DNA from: Pseudomonas sihuiensis
Lineage (GTDB): Bacteria; Pseudomonadota; Gammaproteobacteria; Pseudomonadales; Pseudomonadaceae
Direction of reading: 5' to 3'
Length of the DNA: 64,000 nt
NCBI RefSeq assembly: GCF_900106015.1
Contig: NZ_LT629797.1
Location: 1,984,001-2,048,000, forward strand
Positions within the stretch are counted from its first letter, which is position 1. Each line of letters opens with the position of its first letter. This document shows, in pieces, positions 45,190-53,999 of this stretch. The notes below the pieces were generated by a model. The model saw nothing but the letters and a program-made list of their open reading frames with translations. It ran no database searches and was not told where the DNA came from. A program made the position numbers and the translations under genes.

Positions 45190-46710
45190 ATGCCTAGGTT
45201 ATTCAATGGGGTCGACACCTCATCCGGTATCGGCAAGCTGTGCGGTTGGGCGTGCCTGATCGCCCTGCTCGCGCTTGCCTCGGAAATGGTCGACCCGAGC
45301 TACCTCGACCCGTCGCATCAGAAATTCATCTTTCTGATCGGCGCGCTGGGCATGTGGCGTTACGGCAACGCCGCCACTCACTACCTGCGCGGCATGTACT
45401 TCCTGCACTGGCGTTTCCCACGCATGCGCAAGGCCGTCGAGCGCATGGGAGCCGCGGCGCTGCCCGAGCACATGTTCATGGTGGTGACCAGCTTCCGCAT
45501 CCCGACCCATACCACCTTCAAGGTGTACCAGTCGGTGTTTCAGGAAGTGCAGCGGATGCCGGTGCCCTGCACCGTCATCGCCTCGATCGTGGAGAAAGGC
45601 GACGAGAACTTCATCAAGGACATCATGCGTCAGGAAGTCCGCGACCGCGACGACATCAAGCTGATCATCGTGCGCGCCCGCGGCACCGGCAAACGCGACG
45701 GTCTGGCGCATGCCTTCCGCGCGCTGTCCCGGCAGATGCCACTGGAGAACGCCGTGGTCGGTGTGGTCGATGGCGACACCATGATGCTGCCCGGCTGCGT
45801 CGAGCGCGCCGTCAGCATGTTCGCCTATCTGCCCAGCGTCGGCGGCATCACCACCAACGAGTTCTGCGAGGTGGAAGGCAGCAAGCTGATGCAGGAGTGG
45901 CACACCATGCGCTTCGTCCAGCGGCACATCAACATGTGCTCGATGGCACTGAGCAAACGCGTGCTGACCATGACCGGGCGCCTGTCGTTCTTCCGCGCCA
46001 GCGTGATGACCAACCCGGAATTCATCAAGGACGTGGAAGCCGACTTCCTCGATCACTGGCGGCTGGGGCGTTTCCAGTTCCTCACCGGCGACGACAAGTC
46101 CTCCTGGTTCAGCCTGATGCGCGCCGGCTGGGACACCTTCTACGTGCCCGACAGCCACACCCTGACGGTGGAGCATCCACCAGACAACAGCTTCCTGCGC
46201 GCGACCCGGCAACTGATGTACCGCTGGTATGGCAACTCGCTGCGGCAGAACTTCCGCGCCACCCGACTGCTGGGCCTCGACCGTCTGGGCCTGTTCACCA
46301 TGTACGTGCTGTACGACCAGCGCGTGTCCATGTGGACCTGCCTGATGGGCCTGAGCGCCTCGGTAGTGGCCGGCCTGCTGTTCGGCATCCAGTACCTGTT
46401 GCTGTACCTGTTCTGGGTGCTGTTGTCGCGCACCCTGGTAACGCTGTTGTTCTTCTTCGCCAAGCACCCGGTGCATCCGATGTACCCCTTCGTTCTGTAT
46501 TACAACCAGATCGTCGGCTCGGTGATGAAGGTTTACACCATGTTCCACATGGACCAGCAGAGCTGGACCCGGCAAAAGACCACGCTCAGCAACGGCAGCG
46601 TCAGTTTCGATGCGGCCCTTAATCGATGGACGTCGAAGACGATGTTGTTGTCCTCCATTGCCATCTTCTTCGGGGTCATTTCGGTCCTGCTAGAACTCAC
46701 GCAACCTTAA
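45190..46710 (+). CDS. alg8: Alginate (polymannuronate) synthase, GT2
   Basis: Alg8, 506 residues, is the inner-membrane glycosyltransferase that polymerises GDP-mannuronate. It has N-terminal membrane segments, a cytoplasmic GT2 domain with the Asp motifs VVGVVDGDTMMLPG and FLTGDDKSSW, a QxxRW-like RQLMYRWYGNSLRQN, and further C-terminal membrane segments (SSIAIFFGVISVLLEL at the end). It works with Alg44 (next gene). Confidence 0.96.
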   Translation: MPRLFNGVDTSSGIGKLCGWACLIALLALASEMVDPSYLDPSHQKFIFLIGALGMWRYGNAATHYLRGMYFLHWRFPRMRKAVERMGAAALPEHMFMVVTSFRIPTHTTFKVYQSVFQEVQRMPVPCTVIASIVEKGDENFIKDIMRQEVRDRDDIKLIIVRARGTGKRDGLAHAFRALSRQMPLENAVVGVVDGDTMMLPGCVERAVSMFAYLPSVGGITTNEFCEVEGSKLMQEWHTMRFVQRHINMCSMALSKRVLTMTGRLSFFRASVMTNPEFIKDVEADFLDHWRLGRFQFLTGDDKSSWFSLMRAGWDTFYVPDSHTLTVEHPPDNSFLRATRQLMYRWYGNSLRQNFRATRLLGLDRLGLFTMYVLYDQRVSMWTCLMGLSASVVAGLLFGIQYLLLYLFWVLLSRTLVTLLFFFAKHPVHPMYPFVLYYNQIVGSVMKVYTMFHMDQQSWTRQKTTLSNGSVSFDAALNRWTSKTMLLSSIAIFFGVISVLLELTQP

Positions 46711-46727
46711 GTAAAGGCGCGAATGCT

Positions 46728-47873
46728 ATGAGTAGCACCACTGTCTTACCTGTAAACGTTGTTCACGAAGCGATCGATGAGCGCCAGTTCGTCCGCGCCA
46801 AGATCCCCGCCCGCATCAGCCTGCAAGGTCACGGCCTGAACGGCGTGGAATGCGAGATTCTGGACATCTCCCTGGGCGGCATCGGTCTGTCCTACGAGCA
46901 GCCACTGAAGCTCGGTAGCCTGTTCCACGGCTCGATCAAGCTGAAGCTGAACCAGGTCGACCTGAACATCGACACCAAGCTGAAGATCGTCTCCCAGCGC
47001 GGCCATGAAGTGGGTGCCGAGTTCGTCGAGCTGGATCGGCAGAAGCGCGACATCCTGCGCTACATCATCTCGGCCTACATGTCCGGCGACATCGCCGACA
47101 TCAACGGCCTGTTCAACGTGATGCAGCGCGAGAACTACATCAAGGAGCGCAAGACCAAGCAGGCCAGCTCGCGCACGCCCACGGAACGCCTGAAGGCGGC
47201 GCTGGGCTCGATGCTGTTTCTCGGCGCCGGCCTGGCCGCGCTGAGCCTGATCGTCTACAAGAGCTACCTGTTGTTCTTCCAGATGCCGGCCGCACAGGCG
47301 GTGGTCAGCGCCAATGCCTACGTGGTGAGCATGCCGGAGAACGGCAACCTCAAGTACCTGATCGGCCCCGAGCAGACCAGCGTGAGCACCGGCCAGCCAC
47401 TGGCCAGCGTGTCCACGCAACTGGCCAGCAGCCTGACCAGCCCGACCGACATCGCCGCCCTGGCCAGCCTCTCCGAGCAGGATGCAGCCGCCCTGCTCGG
47501 CCGCGTGACCGTCGAGACGGTGATCGCCAGCCCCTGCGACTGCAGCCTGTACTTCCCCCGCCCGCGCATGGATGGCTTCGCCTACAAGCAGGAGCAACTG
47601 GTGCATCTGCTGCCGCAGGATCAGCCGCTGAACGTCAAGGCCAGCGTGCCGTTCGAGCGCATGGACAAGATCGAGCGCGTGCGGGCGGTCGAAATGCGTG
47701 TGCTGGGTAGCGACGCCATCTACAGCGGCGAGATCGTCGCCAGCCGCGTCGACGACCAACGGCAGATGGTCGAGCTGACCATCAAGCCGGATCAGGAGTT
47801 GCCGCGCAGCGCCTATCAATTGCCGACTGCCGTCGACTTCAAACTCGGCCTGCCACTGCGCTGGACGTTCTGA
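46728..47873 (+). CDS. alg44: Alginate co-polymerase, c-di-GMP receptor
   Basis: Alg44, 381 residues. The N-terminal PilZ domain has both c-di-GMP motifs, RQFVR (19-23) and DISLGG (46-51). A single membrane helix follows (AALGSMLFLGAGLAALSLIV), then a periplasmic adaptor-like domain. c-di-GMP binding activates Alg8. The ATG at 46728 is chosen because upstream codons overlap the end of alg8 in another frame. Confidence 0.96.
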   Translation: MSSTTVLPVNVVHEAIDERQFVRAKIPARISLQGHGLNGVECEILDISLGGIGLSYEQPLKLGSLFHGSIKLKLNQVDLNIDTKLKIVSQRGHEVGAEFVELDRQKRDILRYIISAYMSGDIADINGLFNVMQRENYIKERKTKQASSRTPTERLKAALGSMLFLGAGLAALSLIVYKSYLLFFQMPAAQAVVSANAYVVSMPENGNLKYLIGPEQTSVSTGQPLASVSTQLASSLTSPTDIAALASLSEQDAAALLGRVTVETVIASPCDCSLYFPRPRMDGFAYKQEQLVHLLPQDQPLNVKASVPFERMDKIERVRAVEMRVLGSDAIYSGEIVASRVDDQRQMVELTIKPDQELPRSAYQLPTAVDFKLGLPLRWTF

Positions 47874-47880
47874 GGTCGCC

Positions 47881-49356
47881 ATGCCGGTCAGATACCTTCT
47901 TTGCACAACCGCCCTGACGCTGGCTCTCGCCAGCTCGGCGCATGCGGCGCGCAGCCTCGAGCAGGTCCGTTATGCGCTGTTTCAGGACAGCCAGGCAGAG
48001 GTCGAAGCAGACCTGCGCCATCTGGCCGCGCGTGGCGACCTAGGCGCCACGCGCCTGCTCGGCGAAGTGTTGGCCGGCCGCAGCCCAGCGAATACCACGC
48101 AGGCCATCGACCTGTTCAAGCAGACCTTTGCCGATGGCCGCGGGGACATCGGCGCGCTGATCCCCCTGGCCCGCCTGGTGGACAACAAGCCGCGCTGGCG
48201 CGAAGCCAATCGCGCATACATGCGCCAGGCGCTCAGCCGCTTTACCGCTGGACGAGACTTCATCGCCGTCGACACGCGCCTCGAAGTGTTTCTGGTCTAC
48301 CCCGAGCTGTTCACGCAGGACGAGGTCACCCGCCTGATCGAGCTCTATGACCGCGCCTGCCTGATCTACTGCCACGCGCCGCTGTACCGAGCGGTGGCAG
48401 CAGCCCGCTACGGCGAAAGAAGCGAAGCCGAGAAGTGGTTCCAGCTGGCCGTGGAAAGCGACCCGCGCGCCGTGCAGCGCTACTACGAGTTTCTTGGCGA
48501 GCAGCGCAACCTGCTGTTTCGCGCCTTCGCCGAACGCCTGACGCCGCGCATGAACGCCCTGCCGGTCGACCTGGTGCACCGCATCGCCCAGCAGGTGGCG
48601 AACATCCGCAACATCGAGATCAGCACTTACAACAACAACCGCCCGACCACTCGCGCGCAGAACGACGAAGAAAAGCAGGCCCGCGAAGTCAAGGCGAAGG
48701 CCCATGCCAGCCTGGTCGAACAGCTCGACCGGGAAGTGCTGCAGTGGCTGGACAACGCCATCGAGCGTGATTTCGGCCCAGCCATGCTGAGCAAGGCCAG
48801 CTTCCTCATGACCGCGCCGGACCGCTACAGCCCGGAGCCGGTGCTGGCCCTGATCCAACGACTGGAACAACGCCAGGGCGAGAACCTGACCCTGAGCATG
48901 GCCGAACGTGAAAACCCGATCACCCCGCAGCGCATCAAGGCACTGCGCGCCAGCCTGCACATGGTGCTGTGGCGCACCCTCGATCCGCGCTTGAGCCAAC
49001 GCCTGATCAACGAGCTGCAGGCCGAGCAGTACCCCGAGGCACAGCTGCTCGAAGGCGACCTGTACAGCCAGGGCGGGTTGGACGAGCCCGATCAGGATCG
49101 CGCCCTGGAACTGTACATGGCAGAGGCCCGCCAGGGTTCGGTGAACGCCCTGCTGCGCATCGCCCGCCTCTATACCTACGGCCGCGCCATCTGCCGCGAT
49201 AACGGCAAGGCCTACGCCTTCGCCTATGCCGCCCACGAGCTGGGCGACCAGCGCGCCACCGACCTGATGCACTCGCTCAGCACCCGGCTCACGCCTGAAC
49301 AGCGCGATATAGCCGCCGCCGAAGGCAACCGTCTTATCGAGGAATCCATACTGTGA
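47881..49356 (+). CDS. algK: Alginate export scaffold AlgK (Sel1/TPR-like), no lipobox
   Basis: AlgK, 491 residues, a periplasmic helical-repeat protein that places AlgE and binds the secretion complex. Sel1-type repeats are seen (EADLRHLAARGDLGATRLLG, ALELYMAEARQGSVNALLRI). Known AlgK proteins are outer-membrane lipoproteins. Here the signal peptide MPVRYLLCTTALTLALASSA ends HAARSL with a signal peptidase I-like AHA site; the only Cys (residue 8) lies inside the hydrophobic core and does not form a lipobox. It overlaps algE by 4 bases. Confidence 0.92.
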   Translation: MPVRYLLCTTALTLALASSAHAARSLEQVRYALFQDSQAEVEADLRHLAARGDLGATRLLGEVLAGRSPANTTQAIDLFKQTFADGRGDIGALIPLARLVDNKPRWREANRAYMRQALSRFTAGRDFIAVDTRLEVFLVYPELFTQDEVTRLIELYDRACLIYCHAPLYRAVAAARYGERSEAEKWFQLAVESDPRAVQRYYEFLGEQRNLLFRAFAERLTPRMNALPVDLVHRIAQQVANIRNIEISTYNNNRPTTRAQNDEEKQAREVKAKAHASLVEQLDREVLQWLDNAIERDFGPAMLSKASFLMTAPDRYSPEPVLALIQRLEQRQGENLTLSMAERENPITPQRIKALRASLHMVLWRTLDPRLSQRLINELQAEQYPEAQLLEGDLYSQGGLDEPDQDRALELYMAEARQGSVNALLRIARLYTYGRAICRDNGKAYAFAYAAHELGDQRATDLMHSLSTRLTPEQRDIAAAEGNRLIEESIL

Positions 49357-50744
49357 GCGCTCCCAATTCCCTTGGCCGCGCAGCCTTGCTGCTCGCCTTT
49401 CTGCCACTCGGTCTGCTGCACGCGGAAGAAGCCAGCATCACCTCGCCCGAGCTGGAGCCGGTCACCTCGCTGCTGACGCACAAGCTGTTCCTGCGTACCG
49501 GCTACGGGCCGGACGAAACGCGCCTGGGCGAAGACCGTCGCAGCTTCTTCAGCCTGCGCTATGAGCCGTCCTACCGCTGGTACTCCCCCGAACAACGCTG
49601 GGCCAAGTGGGAAGCCTTCGGCCGTCTGTGGCTCAACTACGACACCGATCCGAATGCCCTGCAAAGCGACGAGGGCAACGACGAGAACCTATCGAGCCGG
49701 CGCCATGCATACAGCGAAGCCCGCGAGTTCTATGTACGCCGCAACCTGCTGGGCGACGACCCGCGCTTCTCCGCGACCTTCGGCCGCCAGCGCTTCAGCG
49801 ATCGTTTCGGCATCTGGTGGGACGATAGCATCGAAGCTCTGCGCCTGGACTACAACGACAGCTTCGGCAAAGGCTTCGTCGCCATCGCCGAGAAGTTCTA
49901 CTACTACAACTCCGACGACAACCGACTCGACCCGCGCGACAAGAAGATCCGTTACCTGATGGCCGAGTACGCCTGGCGCTGGCATGCCGATCACTGGATC
50001 GGCGCGCGCCTGCTGCACGAGGACGACTACTCGGGCAGCTCGCCGGATGATCGCCAGGACTTCGATGGCCTGCGCTACGGCGTATTCCTGCACGGCGACA
50101 CCCGCCACCTGACATCGCTGGTCAGCGACTACCACCTGGAAGTCGCGGCACTCGACGGCAGGCTGGAAACCACGCAGAACAATGGCCTGCGCGACAGCGG
50201 CGACAAGACCGGCTGGGCCGTGGTGGCGGATGTCGGCAAGCGCTTCGAGACACTGCCATGGACACCACGCGTTGGCATCAGCGGCGGCCTCACCGATCGC
50301 CCGGACGACAGCGGCAGCGACGGTTTCACCCTCAACCGCATCCAGTCCGACCGGCGCAACGACCCGCTGAGCTACAGCAGTCGCCTGGTCAGCAACCTGG
50401 TCAGCGTCAACCTGAGCAACCTGGCCTTCTACGGCATCGTGCTGGAAACCCAGCCCACCGACCGCACTGCGTTGGATATGCGCATCAGCGATCTGCATCT
50501 GCGTAACCGTTCGGCGCAACTGCCCCTGCGCACCACCAATGAAGGCGTGGTACGCGATACCGGCTCGTCCCATCTGGGCCAGGTGCTCGACATCAACCAC
50601 TACTGGCGCATGTTCCCGCTGGCCTACGACGGCAAGCGCGTACAGCTCAACACCCTGGCCAGCCTGAGCTACTTCAAGGCCGGCAGCGCGCTGGAGATCG
50701 GTGATGACTATCAACTGACGCTGGGCATAACCCTGACTTACTGA
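49353..50744 (+). CDS. algE: Alginate outer-membrane porin
   Basis: AlgE, 463 residues, an outer-membrane beta-barrel that exports alginate. It starts with GTG overlapping the algK stop (GTGA) and has a signal peptide (AALLLAFLPLGLLHAEEA). Alternating aromatic strands run throughout and it ends in the barrel signature LTLGITLTY with a terminal aromatic residue. The arginine- and aspartate-rich pore segments (EAREFYVRRNLLGDDPRF, FGRQRFSDRFGIWWDD) are those of the family. Alginate-type highly charged channels select for mannuronate polymer. Confidence 0.95.
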   Translation: MSAPNSLGRAALLLAFLPLGLLHAEEASITSPELEPVTSLLTHKLFLRTGYGPDETRLGEDRRSFFSLRYEPSYRWYSPEQRWAKWEAFGRLWLNYDTDPNALQSDEGNDENLSSRRHAYSEAREFYVRRNLLGDDPRFSATFGRQRFSDRFGIWWDDSIEALRLDYNDSFGKGFVAIAEKFYYYNSDDNRLDPRDKKIRYLMAEYAWRWHADHWIGARLLHEDDYSGSSPDDRQDFDGLRYGVFLHGDTRHLTSLVSDYHLEVAALDGRLETTQNNGLRDSGDKTGWAVVADVGKRFETLPWTPRVGISGGLTDRPDDSGSDGFTLNRIQSDRRNDPLSYSSRLVSNLVSVNLSNLAFYGIVLETQPTDRTALDMRISDLHLRNRSAQLPLRTTNEGVVRDTGSSHLGQVLDINHYWRMFPLAYDGKRVQLNTLASLSYFKAGSALEIGDDYQLTLGITLTY

Positions 50745-50761
50745 CCGAGAGCAGCGCTAGC

Positions 50762-52195
50762 ATGATCTTCGCCTCCAACGTCTTCCTGTTCCTGTTCCTG
50801 CCGGTGTTCCTGCTCTGTTACTACATAGCCAAGGACCACTGGCGTTCGTACGTGATCGTGCTCGGCAGCTACCTGTTCTACGCCTGGTGGCGTCCGGACT
50901 TCCTGCTGCTGTTCGTTGCCATTTCGTACTGGAACTACTGGTTCGGCCTGCGCATCAAGGCGCGGATCGATGCCGGCGAGAAGAAGATCGCCTTTCGCCT
51001 GTTGACCGTCGGCGTGATCGGCAACCTGGCCACGCTCGGCTACTTCAAGTACGCAAACTTCGGCGCCGATGTGCTGGTGGCGGTGCTGGAACCGCTGGGC
51101 ATCAATACCTTCACCCTGGAACACATCATCCTGCCGCTGGGCATCTCCTTCTATGTGTTCCAGGCGCTGAGCTACATCGTCGACATCTATCGTCGCAATG
51201 CCGAGCCGACCAATCGCTTCGTCGATTTCGCCGCCTATATCGCCCTCTTCCCGCAACTGATCGCCGGGCCGATCCTGCGCTACAGCCTGATCGACAAGCA
51301 GCTGAAGAACCGCACCCATTCGCTGGAGCTGTTTTCCCTGGGTGCCTGCCGCTTCATGCTCGGCTTCATCAAGAAGGTGCTGATCGCCGACTCCCTGGCG
51401 CCGATGAATACCCTGTTCATTGGCGGCGGTGGTGAACTGCAGATGGCCGACGCCTGGTTCGGCCTGCTGATCTCCGCCCTGCAGCTGTACTTCGACTTCT
51501 CCGGCTACAGCGACATGGCCATCGGCCTGGGCATGATGATGGGCTTTCGCTTCGCCGAGAATTTCAACCAGCCCTATATCGCGCAGAGCATCACCGAGTT
51601 CTGGCAACGCTGGCACATGACCCTGGCCGACTTCCTGCGCGACTACGTGTACATGCCGCTGGTACGCAAGCGCCTGGCCGGCATGCTGGTCGGGCTGGTC
51701 ATCACCATGGTGCTGTCCGGGCTCTGGCATGGGCCAAGCTTCGCCTTCATCTTCTGGGGGCTGTTCTTCGGCATTGCCATGGTGGTCGAGCGCAAGCTGG
51801 GCATCGCCACCAAGGTCAACACGCCCTACAACTTCTGGCGCAATGCCCGCTGCATGTTCGTGCTGGCCTCCTGCATGCCGCTGTTCTTCACCGGCAATCT
51901 GCCGCACGCCCTGCAGGTCTATCAGGCGCTGATCGGCCTAAATGGCATCGGCTCGCTGGACCTTTACTGGTTCGGCACCTCGGCCATGACCATGACCTTC
52001 ACCCTGATCGCCCTGCTGTGGATCGTCATTGCCGGCGGCATCAACATTCGCTACTACGCCGGCACGCACAAGGACCAGTACTTCATGCAGCACGTCGGTG
52101 GCTTCAGCGCCCTGTTGCTGTGGGTCGGTTTCCTGCTGACGCTGACGCGCCTGGCCGCGAACTCCTTCTCACCTTTCCTGTACTTCCAGTTCTGA
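50762..52195 (+). CDS. algI: Alginate O-acetyltransferase, MBOAT membrane protein
   Basis: AlgI, 477 residues, passes acetyl groups across the inner membrane. MBOAT features: NVFLFLFLPVFLLCYYIAKD at the start, FDFSGYSDMAIGLGMMMGF, EFWQRWHMTLADFLRDYVY, and the catalytic His in LSGLWHGPSFAFIFWG. It acts with AlgJ, AlgF and AlgX, which follow directly. In this operon the IJF block precedes X, L and G, the reverse of the classical layout. Confidence 0.96.
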   Translation: MIFASNVFLFLFLPVFLLCYYIAKDHWRSYVIVLGSYLFYAWWRPDFLLLFVAISYWNYWFGLRIKARIDAGEKKIAFRLLTVGVIGNLATLGYFKYANFGADVLVAVLEPLGINTFTLEHIILPLGISFYVFQALSYIVDIYRRNAEPTNRFVDFAAYIALFPQLIAGPILRYSLIDKQLKNRTHSLELFSLGACRFMLGFIKKVLIADSLAPMNTLFIGGGGELQMADAWFGLLISALQLYFDFSGYSDMAIGLGMMMGFRFAENFNQPYIAQSITEFWQRWHMTLADFLRDYVYMPLVRKRLAGMLVGLVITMVLSGLWHGPSFAFIFWGLFFGIAMVVERKLGIATKVNTPYNFWRNARCMFVLASCMPLFFTGNLPHALQVYQALIGLNGIGSLDLYWFGTSAMTMTFTLIALLWIVIAGGINIRYYAGTHKDQYFMQHVGGFSALLLWVGFLLTLTRLAANSFSPFLYFQF

Positions 52196-52205
52196 GGATG
52201 CCCCC

Positions 52206-53309
52206 ATGTTTCCGGTGATGAACTCGGCCAGCAAGATCAACGGGATTCTCTTCTGCGTGATGCTGTGCGCCATGTTCCTGTACTCGCTGCCGACGGTATT
52301 CGCCTTCGCCGGCGCCCAGACCCAGGCTCTGTCGCTGTTTCTCGACGGCAAACTGGTGCGCAAGTTCGAGCAGTTCTACGACAAGCAATTGTTCCTGCGC
52401 GACCCGTCCGTCGAGCTGTGGGCCAACATCCAGCACGCGATCTTTCGTGAGGGCGCCAGCGGCGTGGTACTGGGCCGTGACGGCTGGCTGTTCACCAACC
52501 AGGAATACCTGCAGCCCAGGGACCTCGAGGGCAACCTGGAGCGGCAGATCGTGCTGATCGACAAGGTGCGCGCGCAACTGGCGCAACAGGGCGCGCGGCT
52601 GATCGTCCTGCCGGTTCCGATGAAGCTGGACACCTACGCCGCACACTCCACCTATACCCCTTCGCAGCAGATCAGCGGCCTGTACCAGCACTTCAGCCAG
52701 CGCCTGCACGACCACGGCATCGATACCGTGGATCTGCGCAGCGCCTACCAGAGTGCGGCCGCCACCGAGCAGCTGTTCCTGCGCAACGATACCCACTGGA
52801 GCCCGAGGGGCGCCGAACTGGCAGCCCAGACCCTGGCCGCGCAGTTTCCTGAACTGCAGGGCGAGACCCCTTACCTGACCCAGGCCGTCAGCGAAAAAGA
52901 GGTGACCGGCGATCTGCTCAACTACCTCAAGTTCGACCCCAGGCTGGCGCCCAGCTATTTCGAGCCGGTGCATATCCAGCTCTACGAAACCCTGCAGCAG
53001 AGCCGCAACGACCTCGCCGACAGCCTGTTCGGCGAAGAGGCCGTGTCACTGGCGCTGGTCGGCACCAGCTACACCCGTATCGATGACTGGAACTTCGTCG
53101 GTTTTCTCAAAGAGTCCCTGCAGCGCGACCTGGTAAGCGTCGCGCTGGAAGCCCGCGGCCCGTTCCAGTCGATGAACGAATTTCTCGCAGGCCCAGCCGC
53201 GAAAAGCGGTGAGTTGCAGACGGTGATCTGGGAGTTCCCCCTGCGCACCCTGCTCGCCCAGCGTCAGATTCCTTCCCCCCTGGCTACGCCAGAAACTGCC
53301 CAACACTGA
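52206..53309 (+). CDS. algJ: Alginate O-acetylation protein AlgJ (SGNH-like)
   Basis: AlgJ, 367 residues, with an N-terminal membrane anchor (INGILFCVMLCAMFLYSLP) and a periplasmic SGNH-like acetyltransferase domain: FLRNDTHWSPRGAELAAQT carries the Asp and His and LVGTSYTRIDDWN the Ser. It is homologous in part to AlgX. It starts 10 bp after algI. Confidence 0.94.
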   Translation: MFPVMNSASKINGILFCVMLCAMFLYSLPTVFAFAGAQTQALSLFLDGKLVRKFEQFYDKQLFLRDPSVELWANIQHAIFREGASGVVLGRDGWLFTNQEYLQPRDLEGNLERQIVLIDKVRAQLAQQGARLIVLPVPMKLDTYAAHSTYTPSQQISGLYQHFSQRLHDHGIDTVDLRSAYQSAAATEQLFLRNDTHWSPRGAELAAQTLAAQFPELQGETPYLTQAVSEKEVTGDLLNYLKFDPRLAPSYFEPVHIQLYETLQQSRNDLADSLFGEEAVSLALVGTSYTRIDDWNFVGFLKESLQRDLVSVALEARGPFQSMNEFLAGPAAKSGELQTVIWEFPLRTLLAQRQIPSPLATPETAQH

Positions 53310-53324
53310 CCGAGGTACCGTCGT

Positions 53325-53966
53325 ATGCCTGCCCTCATTTCCCGCGCCCTGATCATCCTGCTGACGATCGCCAGCGCCGCCGCCCAAGCCCAGGACGGCA
53401 ACGCCGACCTCTACGACCCGGTGGCTCCGGCCAACTCGGCTTTCGTGCGAGTCCTCAACCTCAGCGAACGCAACATCGAAGTCACCCTCAGCGGCAAGAA
53501 CAAGCCCCAGGTCGTCACCGGCGGGCAGTTCGGTGGCTATCGCTTCGTCGCGCCGGGCAAGCAGCGCATCGCCGTGGCCAACCAGGCGATCGAGCATGAG
53601 CTGAAGGCCAACACCGCCAGCACGGTGATCTACCGCGACGGCCAGCTGCTGCTGATCGCCGACCAGTTCGTCAACGAGCCGCGCAAGGCGCAGATCGCCT
53701 TCTACAACCTCACCGACAAGCCGGCAGCGTTGAAGACCGTCGACGGGCAGCACGTGGTGGTCGACACCATCGAGCGCGACGAGACCGGCAGCCGCATGGT
53801 CAATGAGCTGAAGATCGCCTTCGCCGCCTATGCCGACAGCGAACAGCTGATCGGCTTCGACGAGCTGTTCCTGAAAAAGGGCCGCTCCTACAGCTATGCC
53901 CTGCTGCCCGCAGCCAACGGCTACCGCGCGATAACCCTGGCCAACAGCATCGACCCCAGCGAATAA
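53325..53966 (+). CDS. algF: Alginate O-acetylation protein AlgF
   Basis: AlgF, 213 residues, periplasmic, with a signal peptide (ALIILLTIASAAAQAQ) and the family core ADLYDPVAPANSAFVRVLNL and GGYRFVAPGKQRIAV. It is needed for acetylation and is thought to be an adaptor with AlgI/J rather than an enzyme. Confidence 0.93.
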   Translation: MPALISRALIILLTIASAAAQAQDGNADLYDPVAPANSAFVRVLNLSERNIEVTLSGKNKPQVVTGGQFGGYRFVAPGKQRIAVANQAIEHELKANTASTVIYRDGQLLLIADQFVNEPRKAQIAFYNLTDKPAALKTVDGQHVVVDTIERDETGSRMVNELKIAFAAYADSEQLIGFDELFLKKGRSYSYALLPAANGYRAITLANSIDPSE

Positions 53967-53999
53967 ACCCGAACGGCTGGCCAAACAAGTGAGCGGACG

